Assembly (NCBI GenBank): GCA_949126835.1
Contig: OX421509.1
Location: 15,769,124-15,833,123, forward strand
DNA length: 64,000 bases
Reading direction: 5' to 3'
Origin: Anisus vortex
Lineage: Eukaryota > Mollusca > Gastropoda > Planorbidae
Below the pieces are notes generated by a model, which worked only from the letters and a program-made list of their open reading frames with translations, ran no database searches and was not told where the DNA came from. This document shows positions 38,401 to 50,400 of this stretch, piece by piece. The position numbers and the translations under genes are program-made. Each line of letters starts with the position of its first letter. Position 1 is the stretch's first letter.

Positions 38401-41400
38401 GGACAGTAGCCTAAAAAATTCATACACGTTTCATACCAGACACATCCAATGAAAAATAGTCTATGTAAATACACCAAAAAACAGATAACTATTTACAGTG
38501 CCACTTAGCTATGATGCACCTTCATCAAATATCGATACATATATTGCATAATATATATAACATCAGCCATACAGTAGACTGGTAAACCCAGGTTGATGTT
38601 GGTTTACTAGTCTACTGTATGGCTGATGAGAAGAAGCGTATTGATTAAATGACAGTATCCGGACTAAGTCTTTGTAAAGACTCAATACTGGAATGATCTC
38701 ATGTTTACATCACCAGGACACGTTCAAATGTCATGTTTACATCACCAGGACACGTTCAAATGTAGTGTTTACATCACCAGGACACGTTCAAATGTAGTGT
38801 ATACATCACCAGGACACGTTCAAGTGTAGTGTATAATTACAGACAAATGTGTAATTATAGACACATTCAAATGTAGTGTATAATCACAGACACATCCAAA
38901 TGTAGAGTATAATTACAGACACATTCAAATGTAATGGTGTGTAATCCCAGACACCTATTTTGAACTGTATAGTTTAAATCATGTATTTAATAACTGCCTC
39001 TTAACCTTTAAAAGTGATTTATTGTTGAGTCAACATTACAAGTGACACAAAAGCTAATGACAAGCAAAGGACTTTGTGTAAACTATATGATCTTAAAGCT
39101 TTTTAATAAATAATATCTTAGTATACTTACGATATACTGTATATAAAAGATAAATGACTAAATGAATTGAAGAAAGATAAATGACTTTTTTTATACTTGA
39201 AGATTGTGTATAAAATTGAAGATTGTGTATAAAATTGAAGATTGTGTATAAAATTGAAGATTGTGTATAGAGAGGATAAATGACTACTTGAATTGCAGTT
39301 TGTGTAGAGAAAGGGTAAATGACAAATTGAATTGAAGATCGTATATAGAAAGAATAAATAACTTTATCTAATGGAATTGAAGATCGTATATAGAAAGAAT
39401 AAATAACTTTATCTAATGGAATTGAAGATCGTATATAGAAAGAATAAATAACTTTATCTAATGGAATTGAAGATTGGACACTAAGATTGAACAGTAACTT
39501 TTTTTTTAAAGGAATCAGGGCTTCCAGCTTGGGAAATGTACAAAAAATGTTGACTATAGGATCGAATGCTGACAATAATGACTATCAAAGACGGTTATCA
39601 AATCTATTGCTTTGTTATTATTTGACTTGTAATAGTTTTATTTTATTTTTTCTAGAAGCAGGTGGAGTTTGTGTAGAAAACTATTTCCTAAAAATCATGA
39701 AATAGTATGTGATACTAACTAAGTGATTCCAATGTTTACCTACAACTGGGTAAAAGTGTATTGTGGTTTCAGATAAGCTTACAGTAAAGAATACAATGAA
39801 ACAGTTCGTATTTAGTTTACTCCAGCAAGCTAAAGTTATCTCCCATTAATCGTTATATTACTCACTTCATAACCGATGGCGAGGATCAAGCCTGATATGA
39901 AATAACCCTGACATATATCAGATGTATGAGTGATGTCTTCAACACATCGGAATCAAGAATACAACAAACAAACGAAAAGAAGATTTCCCAAAACATGAGT
40001 TGGACTATTGATATTGCTGTAGTATAGCAAGAGAAATATAAGAGTCCAGAATAGTACAACTACTACATACAAGTCTGTCAAGGAAACACTTTATAGAATA
40101 GAACAAGGCATTTGCATTGAGCACCTTCTAATGACGGAAACAGAAGTACTTGCTTTAATACATTCAATAAGCTACGTAACAACTAGCGTTAGGTTCTATT
40201 GATTATAAAACCACACAAAAAAACCTTTTCGAACAAGAAAAGCAACACGGAGAGTTCCCTTTAATTCACGTTACACTGGAAACAACAAACCCGTCTATGA
40301 ACACAACCATGTATCGTAATGTCCAGCTCACACTAGTATACTAAGTGAAATGTTACGGGAGAAAGTCCAGAAACGTTTGTGGTCCGTGTACTGTCCAGAA
40401 TGATGTGCAATAAAACAGCACATAGAAATCCCACCACCCCGTCACAGCCAGCGTCATCGCAGTGTTAACATCACATCACATGCAAACAAATACACTCCTG
40501 GATCTTACACACACACGCTCACACATCGCTCGCACAGCCGGGGAAACACAACAGGAGAGTGAGCAGGCGGTGTGGGGGCGGGCTACAGGTCCTCCTTTTT
40601 CCACCCACACCCTCCCCGCCGCCCTCGCGCCCGAGTACACGCGTTAGTCTCCTCCACAGCAATCAATGTCTCACCCCAGCTCCCCTACTGCAACACAAGG
40701 AAAGTCACTGAGCTATAGATACTTTTAGATGCACGGAGTGCTCGATCTCCTACAATTAAAATAAAACATAAAAATGTCGGGAAAATGAATACTTTTTATA
40801 TATATATATATTAGTTTTCCCTAGTAAGACGGCCTATTTGACCCGGACATATATAAAATTAAACATGTTCTTTTGATTTAAACATTTTGCGGAAATGCGT
40901 CCATGAAAATGAACCCAATGGTTGTTCATTTTTCTCGATTGATTGCGTTGAATGTAAAAAATATAAATATTAGTTGAGTAAGTATTGTATTTATAAACAT
41001 TTATAACCTATACATGTATTTTCGTTAGTTCATCTCTCGGGTTATACTCATGCACGTAAAAATTCCATTAAAGCGTAATGATAATATGGTACCGTAGGTT
41101 ACAGTCGCTCACTAATGTAGATGACTTTGAAATTTTATTTTATGTATGTCAGTGTCAAATCGGCCATCCTACATTGGTAAACTTGTGTATAAATAAAAGT
41201 CTTCATTTTCCCGACAAACGTGATTGCGCACTCCATGTATATATAGCTCAGTGAACAAAGTAGCAAGGCACGTGACCAAACCCAACTATTGCCTCCAAAA
41301 CATGAATATTCTTCTCAATACAAATGTGCCCTACATTTGCTTTCAATTAAAGAGCAGTTTAGGAAAACATTTCACGAAATAGACACAATCAAACTCATTA

Positions 41401-44400
41401 ACACATACACACGCGCGCAGATTCTTTCCTTTAATTACAGACTCTCTCTATCTCTCTCTCTATCTCTCTCTCTAATCACGTTCACAACAAAAAAAAAAAG
41501 TCAGGTAAAAATCAAGAATTATCTTTTCCATCCAATAAAGAGTGAACGACTCACACAAAAAATTCCCGCCATAGAATATAATAATATAGTAATACAAAAT
41601 TAGACCTCAGCACTAGGAGCATCAAGTAATCCACAATAAGAACGTAATATATAAGTATTATAAGAATTTCAAAGTTTCCATTTGAACATCAGGGCGTTTC
41701 CCCAAATGTTTAGTAGGTAATTGTTAATATGGTGTGAGTGAGCTTAGAAGTCATCCATAAATGATATCATGCATCTAGGGGTGGGAGTGAGCTTAGAAGT
41801 CATCCATAAATGATATCACACATCTAGGGGTGGGAGTGATGATATCACACATCTAGGAGAGGGAGTGAGCTTAGAAGTCATCCATAAATGATATCACACA
41901 TCTAGGGGTGGGAGTGATGATATCACACATCTAGGAGAGGGAGTGAGCTTAGAAGTCATCCATAAATGATATCACACATCTAGGGGTGGGGGTGAGCTTA
42001 GAAGTCATCCATAAATGATATCACACATCTAGGGGTGGGAGTGAGCTTAGAAGTCATCCATAAATGATATCACACATCTAGGGGTGGGGGTGAGCTTAGA
42101 AGTCATCCATAAATGATATCACACATCTAGGGGAGGGAGTGAGCTTAGAAGTCATCCATAAATGATATCACACATCTAGGGGAGGGAGTGAGCTTAGAAG
42201 TCATCCATAAATGATATCACACATCTAGGGGTGGGAGTGAGCTTAGAAGTCATCCATAAATGATATCACACATCTAGGGGAGGGAGTGATGATATCACAC
42301 ATCTAGGGGAGGGAGTGAGCTTAGAAGTCATCCATAAATGATATCACACATGTAGGGGTGGGAGTGATGATATCACACATCTAGGGGAGGGAGTGAGCTT
42401 AGAAGTCATCCATAAATGATATCACACATCTAGGGGTGGGAGTGATGATATCACACATCTAGGGGTGGGAGTGATGATATCACACATCTAGGGGTGGGAG
42501 TGAGCTTAGAAGTCATCCATAAATGATATCACACATCTAGGGGTGGGGGTGAGCTTAGAAGTCATCCATAAATGATATCACACATCTAGGGGTCGGAGTG
42601 AGCTTAGGAGTCATCCATAAATGATATCACACATCTAGGGGTCGGAGTGAGCTTAGGAGTCATCCATAAATGATATCATGCATCTAGGGGAGGGAGTGAG
42701 CTTAGAAGTCATCCATAAATGATATCACACATCTAGGGGTGGGAGTGAGCTTAGAAGTCATCCATAAATGATATCACACATCTAGGGGTGGGAGTGATGA
42801 TATCACACATCTAGGGGAGGGAGTGAGCTTAGAAGTCATCCATAAATGATATCACACATCTAGGGGTGGGAGTGATGATATCACACATCTAGGGGTGGGA
42901 GTGAGCTTAGAAGTCATCCATAAATGATATCACACATCTAGGGGTGGGAGTGAGCTTAGAAGTCATCCATAAATGATATCACACATCTAGGGGTGGGGGT
43001 GAGCTTAGAAGTCATCCATAAATGATATCACACATCTAGGGGTGGGGGTGAGCTTAGGAGTCATCCATAAATGATATCACACATCTAGGGGAGGGAGTGA
43101 GCTTAGAAGTCATCCATAAATGATATCACACATCTAGGGGTGGGAGTGATGATATCACACATCTAGGGGTGGGAGTGAGCTTAGAAGTCATCCATAAATG
43201 ATATCACACATCTAGGGGTGGGGGTGAGCTTAGAAGTCATCCATAAATGATATCACACATCTAGGGGTGTGAGTGAGCTTAGAAGTCATCCATAAATGAT
43301 ATCATGCATCTAGGGGAGGGAGTGAGCTTAGAAGTCATCCATAAATGATATCACACATCTAGGGGTGGGAGTGAGCTTAGGGGTCATCCATAAATGATAT
43401 CACACATCTAGGAGGGGGAGTGAGCTTAGAAGTCATCCATAAATGATATCACACATCTAGGGGTGGGGGTGAGCTTAGAAGTCATCCATAAATGATATCA
43501 CACATCTAGGGGTGGGAGTGAGCTTAGGGGTCATCCATAAATGATATCACACATCTAGGGGAGGGAGTGAGCTTAGAAGTCATCCATAAATGATATCACA
43601 CATCTAGGGGTGGGAGTGAGCTTAGGGGTCATCCATAAATGATATCACACATCTAGGAGAGGGAGTGAGCTTAGAAGTCATCCATAAATGATATCACACA
43701 TCTAGGGGTGGGAGTGAGCTTAGAAGTCATCCATAAATGATATCACACATCTAGGGGTGGGAGTGAGCTTAGAAGTCATCCATAAATGATATCACACATC
43801 TAGGGGTGGGAGTGAGCTTAGAAGTCATCCATAAATGATATCACACATCTAGGGGTGGGAGTGAGCTTAGGAGTCATCCATAAATGATATCATGCATCTA
43901 GGGGTGGGAGTGAGCTTAGGGGTCATCCATAAATGATATCACACATCTAGGGGTGTGAGTGAGCTTAGGAGTCATCCATAAATGATATCACACATCTAGG
44001 GGTCGGAGTGAGCTTAGGAGTCATCCATAAATGATATCATGCATCTAGGGGAGGGAGTGAGCTTAGGAGTCATCCATAAATGATATCACACATCTAGGGG
44101 TCGGAGTGAGCTTAGGAGTCATCCATAAATGATATCACACATCTAGGGGTCGGAGTGAGCTTAGGAGTCATCCATAAATGATATCATGCATCTAGGGGAG
44201 GGAGTAAGCTTAGGAGTCATCCATAAATGATATCACACATCTAGGGGTGGGAGTGAGCTTAGAAGTCATCCATAAATGATATCACACATCTAGGGGTGGG
44301 AGTGAGCTTAGGGGTCATCCATAAATGATATCACACATCTAGGGGTGTGAGTGAGCTTAGGAGTCATCCATAAATGATATCACACATCTAGGCATCAGAG

Positions 44401-47400
44401 TGAGCTTAGGAGTCATCCATAAATGATATCATGCATCTAGGGGAGGGAGTGAGCTTAGGAGTCATCCATAAATGATATCACACATCTAGGGGTCGGAGTG
44501 AGCTTAGGAGTCCTCCATAAATGATATCACACATCTAGGGGTCGGAGTGAGCTTAGCAGTCATCCATAAATGATATCACACATCTAGGGGAGGGAGTGAG
44601 CTTAGGAGTCATCCATAAATGATATCACACATCTAGGGGTCGGAGTGAGCTTAGGAGTCATCCATAAATGATATCACACATCTAGGGGTCGGAGTGAGCT
44701 TAGGAGTCCTCCATAAATGATATCACACATCTAGGGGTCGGAGTGAGCTTAGGAGTCATCCATAAATGATATCACACATCTAGGGGAGGGAGTGAGCTTA
44801 GGAGTCATCCATAAATGATATCACACATCTAGGGGTCGGAGTGAGCTTAGGAGTCATCCATAAATGATATCACACATCTAGGGGTCGGAGTGAGCTTAGC
44901 AGTCATCCATAAATGATATCATGCATCTAGGGGAGGGAGTGAGCTTAGGAGTCATCCATAAATGATATCACACACCTAGGGGAGGGAGTGAGCTTAGGAG
45001 TCATCCATAAATGATATCACACATCTAGGGTGGGAGTGAGCTTAGGGGTCATCCATAAATGATATCACACATTTAGGGGTGAGAGTGAGAGTGCTAAACA
45101 TTTGTAACCAGATGTGATGAGGGGATAGTGTTAAACTAGGGATGTTAAAACCGTTTTTTTTATCAAAACCGGTTTTTGGATCTATAAAACTGGTTTAAAA
45201 CCGGATCTCGGTTCCCCCCTTCCCGCGCAACATCACAAGTCACTCACAGACCGGAAAAGCTTAATGTGCGTAGTTTTGTAGGTAGGCTATATTTGAAAAG
45301 TAGTTCAAAGTTTATTAGTGTTTGCAGGGCATTCAATGGGTTGATTGGTGTGAATACAATATGATTTTGTACACTTTACCATAAAATTCTTTAGAACTAA
45401 AAACAAATGTGGGCTTATTGATTAAAACCGATAATAGCTTTCAATTTTTTAATAGTGATAATCAAATTTCTGATTATCGTTGACCATAATCAAAATAGTA
45501 AGAAGCATATGAAGTGGCATATAATATGCTAACTTGTAAAATAATGTCTGTATTGAAAGACTTCGCGTAGCACCAATCAAAAGAATGTGTATTTAATAGT
45601 CCGTTAACAATAAAGCACAGACGCGGTGCCTAGCCGAATAATTGTTCAGGGTCACAGGGAAGGGCTAGTTTGCCTCTCTCTATTGCGTACATCAAAGAGC
45701 CGCGAACATCTAAAAGATGAGCCGACAAGTAAAAAGATTCATGTTAATTGTAACTGTAACTTAACAATTGGTTTGATGTTGTTTTCATCGCAAGCCATAG
45801 TTGGTATTTGGAATCACAAGAAACACAATATCTAAGACTAGATAGTGTTAGCAAGGCATTTTAAGAATGGTTTTGTGCGAATCCAACATTATTTATTAAA
45901 AATATTTCAATCAGAACCCAAAAAAAAGTCTTCTACTTGAAGTAATGATTACCTTCCAACTTCCAACCAACAAACCAAAATCCGGTTTTGATTTTCAAAA
46001 CCGGTTTTAGGTTTCAAAACCAGAATCCGGTATTCCGGTTTTCGTTTAACATCCCTAGTTTAAACAATGTCATATCATTTTACAAATTGCTTCCTGAAAT
46101 GAAATCTCTACCGAAACAAGTTTTAAATAATTAACCCATTTTTATTATAACACATTTATAGTTTTGATTATCAATGATAAATAATGTTATTCACCCGCAT
46201 ATAAAGAGTGAGGATAGAGCAAATAGACTTATTGCAAAGAGTGCAATAATGGGCCTAATGGAAGTTGGGGGGGGGGTAGTTATAGGCTAATTTATCCTAA
46301 ACTATCGATAAACAAATGATTGATTTATTGCATTATGAATACTGGTAGTGGTAGTACGAACTTGGTATAAAAATGAGATGAATGATTTATTTCAAAATGT
46401 GTAATTCTCAATGCCAGCAGACAACTTCTATCTAATGAAATTACTAACTACCAACTATTCTGCAAAATTAAGACAAAAAAAGTTCATAGAAAATTAAATA
46501 AACATATTTTAAGGTATAAGTAAGTAGGTAAGTAAAGTAAAGTACCTGTCGGACCGAATTGATCCATAGGTCTGATGAAGCAGCGTTCATCAGTTTCTGT
46601 GGCCACGGCATGCTAGGTGATTGTGTGGCCAGCACTATGCACAGCAGCCTTTACTTTACCCAACTAATGTCAGGTACCCATCAGAGCTGGGTAGACTCAG
46701 GGACACCCTCCAGACCCGGGAAAAAAATCCTTGCCTGCACAAGGATTCGAACCCGGGACTTTCGGCTTGCTAGTCGAACGCGCTGCCGCTCGGCTATTGT
46801 ACCCCCATTTGAAGGTTTAATAGAAAAAAAAAGAATAGAAAAAAAATTATTTTCTGAAAAATCATCATTTTGGGAAAAAAATGGAAAAAACTTCAGTTGG
46901 GAATATGCTCATGCCTCTTACTTCCAATGGCTACACCTATGTTGATTATTTCTTGATTTAGGTTGTTTAAAAAAACAAACATTTTCTCTGCCATTAAAAT
47001 GTAAACATAATAATATCTTTCTGACCTCCATATTTTCTTCTTTTTTTTTTTACTACAATGTTGCAAGTATTTTACAGTATAACTTATTGTATAACAGTGT
47101 AATTGAATAAATAGAGTAGACTAAAGACATCTTTGGATATAATAATCTGAATCTAGAAAGTTCAGCTAGATAACCAATATGTTTAAAATAATTGTAAATA
47201 GGTTTGCAGTACCTGAGTGATTCAGTATTTTAAATACATCAATTTACTACAATGACAATAATAAGAATTAAACAAGCAACTCCATGTAGAATAAATAAAT
47301 GAACATTTGAAACCACATTAAGAAATCTCTAAGTGTCATAAATAGAATACTAGAACAAAGGGCAGGGTTGGGATGATTTCAATTACTTGATTTAATTTGA

Positions 47401-50400
47401 ACAAATAATGAGCTTGATTTAAAATGCAGATGTGCACGTAATTCAGTGGTACAGCCACAACTCCAGGTTTATCTGTTGGGAACATAGTTTACACAGAGCC
47501 ATCATTAAGGATTTTTTTTTCAAAACTTTCACACACAAAGGATTATTTTTTTTTACTAGCCATATTGAAACTGTTTTTCTTTAAACTTTGACAAATAGAA
47601 TTCATCGTCCACGTGAATTTGAGAGAAGTGACAGTTTCAAAAGGAATAATTACCAAAAACACACAGCAGACCTAGACAAGTATAATAATGTACTGATCTA
47701 TCAGAAAATGTTTCGCGTAGCGCAAATAAGAAAAATTTGTTTCCAATAGTACTGTTAATAATAAAGCACAGACACAGTGTCTAGCCGAATAGTTCAGGGT
47801 CACAGGGAAAACCTAGTTTTGGGTCTCCATTGCATACATTCAAGGGGAGCTCAAATCAAAAGGATGAGCCAAAGATTCATATTAATTGTAACTTTACATT
47901 TGATGTTTTTTTTACCATATCACAAGCCAGAATTGGTATTTGGAAAAAAAGTAACACAATATCCAAGTCTTGTGTTAGCAATGTTGTAAGACAAGAATTG
48001 TTTTGTGCGGATCCAGCATAATTTATTGAAAATATTTCCATCAGAACCAAAAACAAAGTTGTGTGCTACTTAAAGTAAATGAGATTACCTACCAACCAAG
48101 AAACTAAAAATCAGTTTTAAAGATCAAAATCAGTTCTGTTTCAAAACCGAAAACCTGGTTTTCGTTTAACATCCCTACTCAAAAGTGCACTTTGGTTCTT
48201 AAAATGTATAATCTTGAAATACTAGCAATTTTAAAAAGTACCTGGTATAAACTTGCATATAGGTTACACCAGTGGATAGGTAACACCCTTAGTTTTTATT
48301 TACATGCTTAGGTATTAATTAAAAGGGAAACATTTTAAAAGTTTTCTCTGCCTAGTAAAAGAAAAAAAAAGACTGTGTTGCGCCTTCTTCTTCACTTCCA
48401 TTTCCAACAAAATATCTGAGTAAAACAGGTTTTCCACCTTGTTGGTCTATATTCAATATATAATTACATTTTTAAATTTGATTAATCACCATGCTTTAAT
48501 TTTGTTCAATTTGTAACATTAAAAATAAATCCTGCATATCATAACAGTAGTAAATTGCAGCTATAAATTAGCAACGAAAATAATTTCTATGGTTGGGGGT
48601 CGCCACAGCGACAGGATCTGTATTAAGGGGTTGCGGCGTAAAAACAAGGTTGGGAACCTTTTACTAGTCATTTAAAGATGTGTGAAAGGAATATTTCATT
48701 TATTTATCTACTACTTTAGAAAAAAAGAATGAAACATATTGTATAGTTTTGCTTAGCAACAATTGAAGTTTAGTGTAGAAAATATTTACATTTCTCCATA
48801 CTTTATGGAAATTGTCAATATTATTTCTGCAATAAGCATTAGTAACATAATGTACGTTCAATTATTTGACAAAGCATCATTTGCATTGCATTTTTGACGG
48901 TGCAATAAAGGCCTTACGCATGCCTGTTCAAAAAAACGGAAATAAATTTAAAAGGAAGTGACAAGAAAAAATTAAAAGGTGCCTGTTATTTTCTTAATTA
49001 TATGTCTGCATTTTTGGACAAGACAACTATGGAACAAACTGGTCTAATGTTGAATTGAGGAATGAGGATGATTTGAGTTATTTTCCTCCACATGCGGAAC
49101 GGTAGACATGTCTGTAATAGTTTAGGTATCAATAAAACTCTTTTAAATCTTAACGTGCAGTCTGAAAAACTTTGTATTGAAATAGACATTAGTTTAACTA
49201 CTGATGATATTTTCTACTGTGAAAAGTAAATTTGATGAATGTGTGTAATAAAATGTTACAACTATGATAGGTTGTTTTAATCCAAATTATTTTTCCCTTT
49301 TCTTCATTTTTGCAATTCCAATATCCATGGGAAAATTGCGACCAGTAGAACAAAGGGAACATTTTTGTGCCAAAAGTCTGGACTTTGGCAGGAAAAGAAA
49401 GCAGTTTTGTAGAAGAAAATTGAATTCTGTTAAATTAATCATTTACCACCAATTCCCTTATTGGAAAATGAAAGAAATGTTCCAAGAAAAATGTGTGTTT
49501 GAGACAGTATTTGATTCTTGTTTTCATTTACATAACAGGGGGGATCTATGTACATATTGTTTACTGTTGTCATGTTTGTTGCAGTTTGTGAAAGTTAAAA
49601 ACAGTTTCTAAAGAAAACAAAAACTAACCAGTAAATGTTTCAGCTCCTGTTTCTTTCCCAAAGTCCTCTTGATCTTCTGTTGTTTTTCCTAGTGTAACCT
49701 GGTAGATAAACGAAAGATCCTCATGACCTGCTCTGTTGTCATTCAGTTTTTATATAGATTTTATCAACACCTTAAAATTATTCAGAAATTTGAAAGAATT
49801 TGGTAAACTTATTTAATTAAACTGTTTCTTCAACAGAGTTGCACTTTAAAAAACACAAACTTTTATACAAAATAATTATTTAAAAAAAAAATGTTCTTAT
49901 GAAATGAATAATGAACATGATTTTGTCATTTTTAACCTTCTTTTTTATACCAGCTATTAACATGTCTAAATAAAACAATTTTTATCAAAAAGCTTTCTAA
50001 GTCTTTTTTTGCATTAAAGGAAAAAGGAAACAAGTTCACTTTAATCAATTTGCAAGAAAAATAAGCAGTTAAATTAAAATATGGCAGCCCTGAAATGAAT
50101 TCTTTTAGAGTTTATAACAGCAGAAGCTATTTCTTTCTAGTCTCTAAAAAAAAATATATGACTTAGATTTTAAAAGCTGTGGCATGTACCAACCAAGTAA
50201 ACGTCTGCCATATGAGCATGAGGTGAAAATCAATGGATGATTCAATGTATTTGTTATGTATAGTATATATATGCGTACTTTATTTCAACTATTCAAACAT
50301 TAACCTGAATATGAGACAGAACATCTTTCATATTGGATGTGTCATTCTCAAGTTTTGTAAGGTGACTAGAATTATCTTTCAATTCTCTGCGAAGATGGAA

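Larger units (their letters stand above)
32140..49628 (-). other. intron 3 (17.5 kb)
   Basis: Holds arrays (32489-33775; 37796-37932; 38697-38945; 39194-39478; 41728-45085), a LINE fragment, a hairpin, a CpG-rich island and hAT/SINE copies, all listed separately. Stretches 33780-35280, 35610-37400, 39480-40420, 40700-41725 and 46815-47675 show no gene. Confidence 0.7.

Noticed and set aside
41728..45085. CRISPR-like array
   Set aside because: Direct head-to-tail units with no unique spacers, in a eukaryotic intron.
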